NCBI RefSeq assembly: GCF_019748365.1
Contig: NZ_JAIEPN010000035.1
Coordinates: 1-46,910, forward strand
Source of the DNA: Novosphingobium sp.
GTDB lineage: Bacteria > Pseudomonadota > Alphaproteobacteria > Sphingomonadales > Sphingomonadaceae
DNA: 46,910 nt
Direction: 5' to 3'
Below the pieces are notes generated by a model, which was not told where the DNA came from, made no database searches, and saw nothing but the letters and a program-made list of their open reading frames with translations. How positions within the stretch are numbered: the stretch's first letter is position 1; each line of letters starts with the position of its first letter. A program made the position numbers and the translations under genes. Below are positions 7,810-15,390 of the stretch, in pieces.

Positions 7810-8541
7810 TTGGCAGTGCGATCTGCGCTCTACGAGCAACTGGTTGATGCCACCGGCACAGGTGCATTTGGTGATATCCTCCTCGATGCTGCTGACGAGG
7901 CAGGCGGTGCCGCCGAGATCTTCGCTTACTGGTTCGACGAAGGCGAAAAGCCGTTCATGATTGCCTCGTCGGGCCGGGCCGGCTCATCCAAGGAGCGCGC
8001 GGCAGCCTATGCTGCCAATTTCTTCGAGATGGACCCGGCCTTGTCGATGGCACGCGGGAAGTCGAGCGGCCTGCGCTCGGCGCGCTTTGCGGCCACGGAA
8101 GTCAAGCATTCCGGGTATCGGCACAAGTGCTTCGAGCATCCGGGTCTGACCGAGAAGATATGCTGCGCCTGGTCGCGCGAGGGCCGCGCCTACGCGATCA
8201 ATTTCTATCGCCGCAGGGATTCGTCGAACATGACGTTCGAGGGGCTGACATCGCTCGCCGAGATGACGCTTCCTCTGCTGCGCAAGCATGTCCAGTTGCT
8301 GGGCGACGAAAGCCACCTGCCGCTGCCTGTCAGGGTCGAGAAGCGCCTAGGCCGCGCGTTCCCGCTGCTCAGTCAGCGCGAGCGGCAAGTCTGTGCCAGA
8401 ACACTGGTCGGCATGACGTCCGAGGCTATCTCGCTTGATCTAAGCATCAGTACGACGACCGTGCTGACCTACCGCAGGCGCGCCTATGAGAGGTACAGCT
8501 TGTCCTGCTCGCAGGAAATGATGGGGCGGATCATTTGCTGA
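7810..8541 (+). CDS. LuxR-family transcriptional regulator
   Basis: The 243-residue protein ends in a LuxR-type helix-turn-helix (about 185-240). This contains LSQRERQVCARTLVGMTSEA followed by ISLDLSISTTTVLTYRRRAY. The N-terminal part (about 1-165) has the length of a ligand-sensing domain, but I do not see the conserved Trp/Tyr/Asp set of acyl-homoserine-lactone receptors. No luxI-type gene is nearby, so a catabolic effector is more likely than quorum sensing. The start appears to be TTG 7810, about 7 nt after a strong AGGGGAG; GTG at 7816 is an alternative. It is divergent from the acyl-CoA synthetase and converges with the LysR gene. It is a candidate to bind the inverted repeats in its own promoter and perhaps the related one at 963. 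Confidence 0.8.
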   Translation: MAVRSALYEQLVDATGTGAFGDILLDAADEAGGAAEIFAYWFDEGEKPFMIASSGRAGSSKERAAAYAANFFEMDPALSMARGKSSGLRSARFAATEVKHSGYRHKCFEHPGLTEKICCAWSREGRAYAINFYRRRDSSNMTFEGLTSLAEMTLPLLRKHVQLLGDESHLPLPVRVEKRLGRAFPLLSQRERQVCARTLVGMTSEAISLDLSISTTTVLTYRRRAYERYSLSCSQEMMGRIIC

Positions 8542-8574
8542 TGCAGGCGCAGGTCACGGCGCTCCCGTGTCCGG

Positions 8575-9498
8575 TCAGGCCGTCTCCCGGGGCCTTGTGA
8601 GACACTGCCGGATGGCGGTCCTGAGCCACTCGTGCTCCAGCGACCCTTCCGTCTGCGCCGGCCAGAACATGACCGTGTCGAACTCGGTCATCTCGTCTTC
8701 GATTTCCAGCATGGTCAGCGGTAGTACCGCGATCAGTCGCTCCACCAAGGCCGCATTGCAGCGGGAGACTGTCGGGGGGCGCAGCGTTGCCAGCACCGAG
8801 GTGAACTGGTCGCTAGCGATGATGGACGTGGAGTGATCGAGCGAGGTCAGTCCGGTGGGATGGAACTCGGCTTCGCGCAACTGGATGTGGGCGGTGTCGT
8901 AGAAATAGGAAATGCTGGGGTACTGGAAGATGTCCGCAGTCGTCGCAGAAGCGCGCGAGGCCAGCGGATGCTGGTTTGCCACGGCGACGACGATACGGTC
9001 CTTGAACAGAAACTCGTGGCTGAGTTCGGGCCAGTGCCCGAAATTGGCGCAGACCGCCAGATCGACATTGCCCTCGCGCATCTCCCTATCAAGGTCGAAC
9101 TGGACTTCGGTGAAGACAACCCTGATCCCCGGCGCATGTTCGGCAAGGAAGGGCATGAGGGCCTGACTGATGATATAGGCCAGATAGTCCGGTGCCGCGA
9201 TGTAGAAGACCCTTGTCGCGCTGGCCGGATCGAATATCTCCGGCTCGAACAGCAATTCGATCTGCGCACAGACTTCCTCAAGCTTGCCGCGCATCCGCTC
9301 CGCACGCGGGGTGAGGCGCATGGTACGCCCCACCCTGACCAGAATGGGATCGGCCATCAGATCGCGCAACCGCGCCAGCGCGCCACTCATGGCCGGTTGT
9401 GACAGGCCCACCTTGTCTGCCGCGCGCACGACGCTTTCCTCCTGCAAAAGTGCTTGCAAGATCGGAATGAGGTTCAGGTTCTTGGATCTGATGGCCAT
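8575..9498 (-). CDS. LysR-family transcriptional regulator (NodD-like)
   Basis: The 307-residue regulator has the LysR layout. An N-terminal winged helix (about 8-65) contains SVVRAADKVGLSQPAMSGAL and RLRDLMADPILVRVGRTMRL. An effector-binding domain (about 90-300) begins FYIAAPDYLAYIISQ and resembles the NodD/NahR/LinR branch. Such proteins activate catabolic genes when they bind an aromatic or alicyclic effector. The start is ATG 9498. The gene is 81 bp downstream of the Baeyer-Villiger monooxygenase, in the same direction, so it could be co-transcribed with it and control it. The palindrome at 9560-9577 lies in that gap. Confidence 0.87.
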   Translation of the reverse strand: MAIRSKNLNLIPILQALLQEESVVRAADKVGLSQPAMSGALARLRDLMADPILVRVGRTMRLTPRAERMRGKLEEVCAQIELLFEPEIFDPASATRVFYIAAPDYLAYIISQALMPFLAEHAPGIRVVFTEVQFDLDREMREGNVDLAVCANFGHWPELSHEFLFKDRIVVAVANQHPLASRASATTADIFQYPSISYFYDTAHIQLREAEFHPTGLTSLDHSTSIIASDQFTSVLATLRPPTVSRCNAALVERLIAVLPLTMLEIEDEMTEFDTVMFWPAQTEGSLEHEWLRTAIRQCLTRPRETA

Positions 9499-9559
9499 TT
9501 CGCGTCATATCCGCAAAACCGATGAATGGCCTTGAACCTATCGCCCCAGAAGATGGCCG

Positions 9560-9577
9560 GCAACCGTTAAAGGTTGC
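9560..9577. promoter_or_regulatory. Perfect inverted repeat between the BVMO and lysR genes
   Basis: GCAACC-GTTAAA-GGTTGC is a perfect 6-6-6 inverted repeat beginning three bases after the monooxygenase stop (minus strand) and 62 bp before the LysR start. It may be an mRNA processing or attenuation hairpin. It may equally be a LysR autoregulatory site. It has no T-run. Confidence 0.4.
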
Positions 9578-9579
9578 TG

Positions 9580-11385
9580 CTATTGCTGGAACTCGAGCCC
9601 CGCAAAGTCGCCGGACCATTTCCATCCGGCCATCATCGCGAAGAACCCGCGCGGACCTTCGGGAACGCCGGACAGCAAGGCAATGCGCGGGTCGGTGCCG
9701 CCTTCGAAGGTCAGCAATCCGGGCGTGCAGTCGCGCGTGTCGGGCATCGGCGGCGTGGCGGCAATCTGCTGGCTCCAGGCCAGTTCGTCGGCTTCCTCCA
9801 CTTCGACGCGGGACAGGCCCTGCTGGCGCATGTGGTCCACGATCAGCGCGATCGTCTCGCCGGCATCCTGCCAGCCGGTCGGCACATTGGCGGCAAAGTC
9901 AGCCCCCTGGGCGAGCTGGACCGTGAACATGTTGGGGAAGCCGCGTGTGTGCAGGCCATGGAGACTGCGCACGCCTTGTGCCCAGCGCGAGCGCAGATCG
10001 ACACCGCCTACGCCGAGCACCTCGAACTTGAGCGCCCGAAGCGGGTCCTTGGCAAACTCGAATCCCGAGGCATAGATGATGCAGTCGACCGGATACTCGG
10101 TTCCGTTGGCGATAACCGCGGTCTCGGTAATGGCCTCGACGCCCTTGCCATCGGTATCGACCAGCCGGGTACCGGGCCGGTTGTAGGCGTGGAGATAGTC
10201 ATCGTTGAAGGTTGGTCGCTTGCAGAGAGGCCGGTACCACGGCAACAGCTTTTCGGCCGTGTCGGGATCGGACACCATCCCGCGAATGTACTCGTGCACT
10301 TCCGACACGATTTCGACGGAGGCTTTGTCCAGCGCGGCCTTGACCGTCACGGGATTGCGGATCTCGGCTGGCACCGAGAGGATCACCGACCGCAAGCGTG
10401 CAGCGAACTTCGCGAAATCGTCGTCCAGCGGGTCGAGCGACGGTTCGAGAGAGAAGGGCTGGCCCCACAGTCCGGTCCAGTCGCGCACATAGGCGTCGTT
10501 GTAGCGCTTCTGCCAACCGGGGGTCGCGATAGACCGGAACCAGGCCTCATCGACCGGTCCGTTGCCGCGCGGCGAGACAGCCGATGGGGTGCGCTGGAAC
10601 ACATAGAGCTCTTTGGCGGTCTCCGATACCGGGCCGATGCACTGGATCGCCGTCGCGCCGGTACCGATCACGGCAACGCGCTTGTCGGTCAGCCTGTCCA
10701 GCCGCGGGTCGGCCGGGCTTCCGCCGGTGTACGCATAATCCCAGCGGGCCGCGTGGAACGCCTTGCCCTTGAAGGTTTCGATCCCGGGGATGCCGGGCAG
10801 CTTGGGTGTTGAGAAGAACCCGAGGCCGAGGCTCAGATAGGTCGACGTGAAGGAATCGCCCCGATCTGTGGTGATCCGCCACAAGCGTGCCGCCTCATCC
10901 CATTCGGCGCGCTCGACCGAGGTGTGGAACAGCGCCTTGTCATAGAGCCCGAAGTGACGGCCGATGCGCTGGCAGTGCTCGAGGATTTCCGGCTGAAAGG
11001 CGTATTTCATGCTGGGCATGTGGCCGGTTTCTTCGAGCAGCGGCAGATAGAGGGCCGCAGGGCTGTCGCACATCACGCCGGGGTAACGGTTCCAATACCA
11101 GACGCCGCCGAAATCGCCGGCGCGGTCGATGATGCGCACATCGTGAATGCCGCGCTTTGCCAGCTCTGCGCCGGTCAGCAGGCCCGCCCATCCCCCGCCG
11201 ACGAAGGTGAACGTGACGTGGTCGGCAACGGGGGGGCGCTCCTGCCGCACCGTCCACGGATCGCGGTCCATGTCCTCGGTCAGGCGAAGGTATTGCCCGA
11301 AGCCTTCGGGACGAAGCCGCTTCTCGCGCTCCTCGGCAAAGCGGCGCAGCACTGCATCGGCGTCAAGATGGATCGTGTCGTTCAT
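9580..11385 (-). CDS. Baeyer-Villiger flavin monooxygenase (class B)
   Basis: The 601-residue FAD/NADPH enzyme would insert one oxygen atom next to a ketone, giving an ester or lactone. The FAD Rossmann motif GGGWAG is at 63-68, the NADPH motif GTGATA at 241-246, and the Baeyer-Villiger fingerprint FxGxxxHxxxW at 205-215 (FKGKAFHAARW). The 55-residue extension before the first Rossmann fold is typical of the longer BVMO group acting on bulky cyclic or aryl ketones. I start it at ATG 11385, after a GAAAGAGA stretch; a TTG 30 bp upstream is less likely. It lies 50 bp downstream of a beta-lactamase-fold esterase gene in the same direction. That is the natural partner to open the ester or lactone. 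The ketone substrate is unknown. Confidence 0.9.
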   Translation of the reverse strand: MNDTIHLDADAVLRRFAEEREKRLRPEGFGQYLRLTEDMDRDPWTVRQERPPVADHVTFTFVGGGWAGLLTGAELAKRGIHDVRIIDRAGDFGGVWYWNRYPGVMCDSPAALYLPLLEETGHMPSMKYAFQPEILEHCQRIGRHFGLYDKALFHTSVERAEWDEAARLWRITTDRGDSFTSTYLSLGLGFFSTPKLPGIPGIETFKGKAFHAARWDYAYTGGSPADPRLDRLTDKRVAVIGTGATAIQCIGPVSETAKELYVFQRTPSAVSPRGNGPVDEAWFRSIATPGWQKRYNDAYVRDWTGLWGQPFSLEPSLDPLDDDFAKFAARLRSVILSVPAEIRNPVTVKAALDKASVEIVSEVHEYIRGMVSDPDTAEKLLPWYRPLCKRPTFNDDYLHAYNRPGTRLVDTDGKGVEAITETAVIANGTEYPVDCIIYASGFEFAKDPLRALKFEVLGVGGVDLRSRWAQGVRSLHGLHTRGFPNMFTVQLAQGADFAANVPTGWQDAGETIALIVDHMRQQGLSRVEVEEADELAWSQQIAATPPMPDTRDCTPGLLTFEGGTDPRIALLSGVPEGPRGFFAMMAGWKWSGDFAGLEFQQ

Positions 11386-11435
11386 GGCTCGTCTCTTTCG
11401 GGATCTTTGAGGCAATCGGTATCAGGCGGCCGGGA

Positions 11436-12593
11436 TCAGGCGGCGTGCAGGGCTGACTGGGCTGCTTCAAAGGCAGAGTAGTAGGCGATGGAGTTTGCGT
11501 TGCCGATCATGGCGCCATCTTCCATGCGGTTCATGGCATAGGCGAAGGTGGTGCGGCGCTCGGTATCGTTGATGACCAGCGCGCCGCCTGCGCCGGACCA
11601 GAAGCCGATCTTGCGCTTCGGGATGAAGGGGACATGCCCCGCTTCGCCAAGCCCATATCCCAGGCCAAAGGCAATCGGCTGACCGATGACGAGGTCGATG
11701 CCGTTCTGCTCCTCGGTCAGGGCCCGGGCGATGGTTTCAGGCTTCAGGAAGACTTGCCCGTCGACCGTGCCGTTGTGCGAGAGGATGGACTGGACGCGGG
11801 CGATTGCGCGCGCGTTGCCGTGCCCGTTTGCGCCGCCCACTTCGGCGCAGCGCCACGCGAGCGAGTTGACGATGTGCGCCATGGGGATGGGCGACATGAA
11901 GGCGCGCAGGGCGATTGATCCTTCGGGCGGCATCGGCGGCGGCGCACTGGGGATGATATCGGCAACGCGGTTATGGTGCCGGGGCAGGAGCCCGATATGG
12001 AAATCGGCACTCAGCGGCCCCGCCAGTTCGTCGCGGAAGAAGGCGGACAGCGATTTTCCGGTCACCGCGCGGACGATCCCGCCGATCAGATGGCCATAGC
12101 TCAGGAGATGGTAGCCGGATGCCGTGCCCGGCTCCCACCAGGGAGCTTGCGCGGCAAGACGTTCGGTCGAGGCCGGTGTGTTGCAGATATCGAGCATGTC
12201 GATCGGCCCATCCCAACCCGGAAGCCCAGAGGCATGGGAAAGGATGTGGCGAACGAGCACGCCCTCCTTGCCGCCAGCGGCAAAGGCCGGCCAGTACCGG
12301 GCGACGGGGGCATCCGGGTCGATCTGGCCGCGATCGATCAGCAGCAAGGCGCACAGAGCCGACATCGTCTTGGTGATCGACCAGCAGTTCACGATCGTAT
12401 CGGCCTGCCATGCTGCCGTGCCCTCGGGATTGGCGCGCCCGCCCCAGAGATCGACCACGGTCTGCCCGTCCTCGATCACGCACAGTGAGCCGCCGAAGTC
12501 TTCGCCACTGGCGATCCGCTCGGCGAAGAGCTCGCGCACGCTGGCATAGCGCGGATCACACGCTCCATGGATGGAGGTCACGTCCGGCATCAT
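11436..12593 (-). CDS. Beta-lactamase-fold serine hydrolase/esterase (EstB-like)
   Basis: The 385-residue protein has the class C beta-lactamase/EstB fold. The nucleophile motif SxxK is S72-I-T-K75 (CWSITKTMSAL), the catalytic Tyr is probably Tyr161 in GYHLLSYGHL, and a GFWSGAGGA segment near the C-terminus replaces the KTG motif. No signal peptide is visible, so a cytoplasmic esterase is more likely than an antibiotic-degrading enzyme. ATG 12593 has GGGAGA eight bases upstream, with a second ATG next to it at 12590. It precedes the Baeyer-Villiger gene by 50 bp, probably as one transcript. The pair can convert a ketone to a hydroxy acid or alcohol. The same fold also occurs in peptidases and transesterases, so the substrate is an inference from context. 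Confidence 0.85.
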   Translation of the reverse strand: MMPDVTSIHGACDPRYASVRELFAERIASGEDFGGSLCVIEDGQTVVDLWGGRANPEGTAAWQADTIVNCWSITKTMSALCALLLIDRGQIDPDAPVARYWPAFAAGGKEGVLVRHILSHASGLPGWDGPIDMLDICNTPASTERLAAQAPWWEPGTASGYHLLSYGHLIGGIVRAVTGKSLSAFFRDELAGPLSADFHIGLLPRHHNRVADIIPSAPPPMPPEGSIALRAFMSPIPMAHIVNSLAWRCAEVGGANGHGNARAIARVQSILSHNGTVDGQVFLKPETIARALTEEQNGIDLVIGQPIAFGLGYGLGEAGHVPFIPKRKIGFWSGAGGALVINDTERRTTFAYAMNRMEDGAMIGNANSIAYYSAFEAAQSALHAA

Positions 12594-12756
12594 TGTCCAA
12601 TCTCCCTGCATTCGAAGGCTGAGCGGTCGTGTCCGCACAGCCGGACGATACCACCGGCTTATCGCGGCATCGTCTTCACTCGATCAAGGCAAATGGCATG
12701 CAGGGCCGAACAGGGATGTCATCAGAGATAAGGACATTTCAAGGCAGGTAGCCCGA

Positions 12757-12776
12757 CTAGTGCTTGAGGCACTTAG
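12757..12776. promoter_or_regulatory. Near-perfect 20-bp palindrome in the esterase/SDR divergent promoter
   Basis: CTAGTGC (12757-12763) and GCACTTAG (12769-12776) flank TTGAG, giving an almost complete dyad with one extra base. It ends 32 bp before the ATG at 12809, in the divergent gap 12594-12808. A smaller repeat, GTCCG-N6-CGGAC, is at 12631-12646. Confidence 0.4.
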
Positions 12777-12808
12777 AAAATGACACGCAGCACTCCGGGA
12801 GAAATCGC

Positions 12809-13657
12809 ATGACACCCACCCAGGCCTTTGTCGGCGGCGCCGCCGTAATCACCGGGGCGGGGAGCGGTATTGGTGAAGCACTCGCCATGCGTACGGGCGC
12901 TCTCGGGATGCCCGTGGTCGTGGCAGAACTCTCGCCCGATCGCGGAGAGCGGGTCGCCGGTGCCATTCGTGCCAAGGGCGGACAAGCGCTCTTCGTGCAA
13001 ACCGACGTGTCAGACCCGGCTTCCGTGCGCGCGCTCGCCGATGCAGCGTTTGAGGCTTACGGGCACGTGCGCTTGCTGGTGAACTGTGCCGGGCTCACGG
13101 TGATGGGTTCGATCTGCGATACCCCGGACGAGGTATGGGACCGCGTGATCAACGTGAACCTGCGCGGGGTGATCAACGGGGTGCGCGCCTTCGTTCCGCG
13201 CATGGCGGCCCGGCCCGAGGGTGGCTATGTCAGCAACGTTGCCTCGCTCGCTGCGTTCTCCATGGCCCCCAACAACGGGCCTTACTTCGCCACCAAGCAC
13301 GCGGTTCTCTCGCTCAGCGAGTGCCTTTACCTGGAAATGGAAGAGTACCATTGGCCGATCAAGGTCTCGGTGGTGGTCCCCGGCATCGTGGAAAGCCGCA
13401 TCTTCGCCGATATCGCCGTGGCGAATGAAGCCGAAGAGGCGCACCGCCAGATGTTGCAAGGCGCGATGAAGAGCGTCGGAATGCCGGCGGACGAAGCTGC
13501 GCGCAGAATCCTCGACAAGATTGCTGCCGATGAGTTCGTCATTTCGACGCATCCGCGCTTCTCCCGCATTCTTGCCACCGAGCGCAGTGAATATCTGCGT
13601 GACCTTGCCAAACCCCGTACATCCAGCACCGACTTCATGAGCGGGCCGGGCGATTAG
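12809..13657 (+). CDS. Short-chain dehydrogenase/reductase
   Basis: The 282-residue SDR has the cofactor motif TGAGSGIG at about 15-22. VNCAG stands in the NNAG position, SNVASLAAF holds the catalytic serine and YFATK is the Tyr-Lys pair. It is longer than a FabG and has SVVVPGIVESRIF in place of the usual NxxxPG, then a C-terminal extension (ATERSEYLRDLAK). Similar longer SDRs act on alcohols and ketones in terpene, steroid and cyclohexanol pathways. ATG 12809 has GGGAGA at eight bases. It is divergent from the esterase/monooxygenase pair, so it may make the ketone that the monooxygenase uses. Its promoter and first 23 codons resemble the fragment at 4796-4962. Confidence 0.85.
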   Translation: MTPTQAFVGGAAVITGAGSGIGEALAMRTGALGMPVVVAELSPDRGERVAGAIRAKGGQALFVQTDVSDPASVRALADAAFEAYGHVRLLVNCAGLTVMGSICDTPDEVWDRVINVNLRGVINGVRAFVPRMAARPEGGYVSNVASLAAFSMAPNNGPYFATKHAVLSLSECLYLEMEEYHWPIKVSVVVPGIVESRIFADIAVANEAEEAHRQMLQGAMKSVGMPADEAARRILDKIAADEFVISTHPRFSRILATERSEYLRDLAKPRTSSTDFMSGPGD

Positions 13658-13715
13658 GTCAGGGTTTCCTGTTCAAGTTCAGAGATCTCCAGGGTTTCAG
13701 GGATGAGATCCGTCT

Positions 13716-13731
13716 GTAGGCCGAAGCCTAC
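13716..13731. promoter_or_regulatory. Inverted repeat upstream of the Rieske oxygenase gene
   Basis: GTAGGC-CGAA-GCCTAC is a perfect 6-bp stem with a 4-nt loop, ending 47 bp before the ATG at 13779. It could be a weak terminator for the SDR, a leader hairpin or an operator. No T-run follows. Confidence 0.35.
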
Positions 13732-13778
13732 GCCCGAGACGCAATGAGTTATGCGCTAATCAGGGAAGGATTGACCGA

Positions 13779-14810
13779 ATGAGCTATATATCAAAGATCT
13801 GGTATGTCGCAGCTTGGTCAAGCGAGGTCACCCCGGAAAAGCCCGTGGCGCGCAACGTCATTGGGGAGCCCATCGTGCTGTGGCGCAACGCCGAAGGCGC
13901 AATTCAGGCGATGGAGGACCGCTGCCCGCATCGTTTTGCTCCGCTCTCGCTCGGCCGGGTGGAAGGCGACCAGATCCGCTGCATGTACCATGGCCTGCGC
14001 TTTGATGGCTCTGGCAAATGCACGCATGTTCCGCCATCCGACCAGGACTATCCCGCACTGAACGTCCGCGTTCTCCCGACGTGCGAGAAGGATGGTTGGA
14101 TATGGGTCTGGCCGGGTGACCCGGCGCTGGCCGACCCGGGCCTTGCACCCGATGCCTGGGGCGACGGAGCCGAGGACTTCGCACTGCAATGCGGATCGCT
14201 TGATTACAACGCCGATTATCAGCTGATCAATGACAATCTCAGCGATCTTTCCCATGTCGACTACGTGCACGAGACCACACTTGGTGCGGCGACGGGCAAC
14301 GCCTGGTCCAAGACGTTTCCAACGGTCCGCACCTTGCCGGACGGGATACTTGTCGAACGCTGGCTTCCACCAGTGCAAATCGACCAAGTGGGGGGACTGC
14401 AGTTCGAAAATTTCAACAGCTACCGCTATCTGCTTCCGGGCATCTTTCTGATGCGTTCTGAGGGGTACATGCCAGGAACCGCGGAGCAGTGCGGAAATGG
14501 CCGTCCCACCCAGCCCCCCCTTTGGGTGCGTGTCGAGCAGCAGGCGATTACGCCTATTGGACCTGGACGGAGCCGGTATCATTTTGCGACCGGGGTACCG
14601 CGCGCGCACGCCGAGCAGGCGGAAAGTGATGCGTTCTTCAGAGTGGCACAGGCCGCCTTCGAAGAGGATCGCACCATGATCGAGGGGCAGCAACGCATCC
14701 TGGATCAGACCGCGGCAGATCGCGACTACGGCTTCATCCCCCAGGACAAGGGGCCGGCGATCATCAGGCGATTGATTTCTGCTCGGTTACGCAAAGAGGC
14801 CGGTGAATAG
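13779..14810 (+). CDS. Rieske non-heme iron oxygenase, VanA-like (aryl-ether demethylase family)
   Basis: The 343-residue protein matches the oxygenase component of vanillate-demethylase-type Rieske enzymes. The [2Fe-2S] ligands are C49-P-H51 and C68-M-Y-H71. The mononuclear iron site is in NLSDLSHVDYVH, with His159 and His164 and the bridging Asp156. The length fits the VanA/dicamba-demethylase branch, which works as a homotrimer without a beta subunit and removes methyl groups from aromatic methoxy substrates. ATG 13779 has GGAAGGA nine bases upstream. No ferredoxin-reductase (VanB-type) gene is in the window, so electrons must come from elsewhere. Its neighbours include the stilbene-cleaving type oxygenase, compatible with lignin-derived aromatics. 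VanA itself cannot be claimed from family membership. Confidence 0.85.
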   Translation: MSYISKIWYVAAWSSEVTPEKPVARNVIGEPIVLWRNAEGAIQAMEDRCPHRFAPLSLGRVEGDQIRCMYHGLRFDGSGKCTHVPPSDQDYPALNVRVLPTCEKDGWIWVWPGDPALADPGLAPDAWGDGAEDFALQCGSLDYNADYQLINDNLSDLSHVDYVHETTLGAATGNAWSKTFPTVRTLPDGILVERWLPPVQIDQVGGLQFENFNSYRYLLPGIFLMRSEGYMPGTAEQCGNGRPTQPPLWVRVEQQAITPIGPGRSRYHFATGVPRAHAEQAESDAFFRVAQAAFEEDRTMIEGQQRILDQTAADRDYGFIPQDKGPAIIRRLISARLRKEAGE

Positions 14811-14897
14811 GCCGCTGCTTCCTTTGAACCACCGATCGCAGTGCCGAATTTTCCAGAAGAGCTTTCTGTTGGCCAAAGATGACCAATCCTAGTCACC

Positions 14898-14924
14898 TTC
14901 CAGACTCGGTGGTGGGTCTTGGAA
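14898..14924. terminator. Stem-loop between convergent Rieske and DoxX genes
   Basis: TTCCAGAC (14898-14905) pairs with GTCTTGGAA (14916-14924) with one bulge, in the 159-bp gap between the two stops. The placement suits a transcript end, but no T-run is seen. Confidence 0.35.
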
Positions 14925-14969
14925 ATCGGACCAAAGCCCACCTTGTCGCTGCCGCCTCCGCGCGCGCTG

Positions 14970-15374
14970 TCAGAGGTTACGGCGGCCGCGATAGACCAGA
15001 ACGGCGAGCAGCAGCAGCGCGAGGTTGATCGGCAGGATGCCGAATTCGCCGCGATAGAGGTGGAAGGGGATTGCCAGAACCTGGATGGTCGCAAGGCCTG
15101 CAGCGGCCAGCACGGTAAGGCGGGGCTTGATCCCGGTCAGCATCGGCAGGATCAGACCCAGGGTTCCGGCGAGCTCTGCGGCACCGATGAACCGCGCCAG
15201 AAGCGGCGCTGAGCCCGGCCAACCCATCATCTGCGTCAGCGCCTCGATCGGCTGTGTCAGCTTCATGAAGCCGGCAAGGCCATAGACCCCGGCCAGCGCG
15301 AGTTGCGCGCCCCACAGCGAAATGTTGGCGCGGGTGCTCGTGCGCGCACTGGCGGTAGTCGTCGTGGTAGTCAT
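14970..15374 (-). CDS. DoxX-family membrane protein
   Basis: The 134-residue protein has about four hydrophobic helices after a Thr-rich N-terminus (MTTTTTTAS). They lie near residues 19-40, 60-82, 87-105 and 112-128. The pattern GVYGLAGFMKLTQ and the GAAELAGTLGLILP stretch fit the DoxX/DoxD-like family of inner-membrane proteins. DoxX proteins are associated with quinone-linked redox chemistry, but their role in catabolic clusters is poorly defined. ATG 15374 has GGGAGGA nearby. The gene is the last of three minus-strand genes, 16 bp after the carotenoid/stilbene oxygenase, so the three are probably one operon with the qorB-like gene. Confidence 0.8.
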   Translation of the reverse strand: MTTTTTTASARTSTRANISLWGAQLALAGVYGLAGFMKLTQPIEALTQMMGWPGSAPLLARFIGAAELAGTLGLILPMLTGIKPRLTVLAAAGLATIQVLAIPFHLYRGEFGILPINLALLLLAVLVYRGRRNL

Positions 15375-15390
15375 GCTGTCCTCCCAGGGT

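Noticed and set aside
6411..7847. Long plus-strand open frame opposite the acyl-CoA synthetase
   Set aside because: The minus strand carries every adenylate-forming motif in order. The plus-strand frame has no recognisable domain and is a by-product of GC-rich codon use.
7810..8541. Quorum-sensing receptor
   Set aside because: No autoinducer synthase is nearby, and the conserved ligand-pocket residues are not evident.
11436..12593. Antibiotic-resistance beta-lactamase
   Set aside because: It lacks a signal peptide and the KTG motif, and it sits beside a Baeyer-Villiger monooxygenase. An EstB-like esterase is the better reading.
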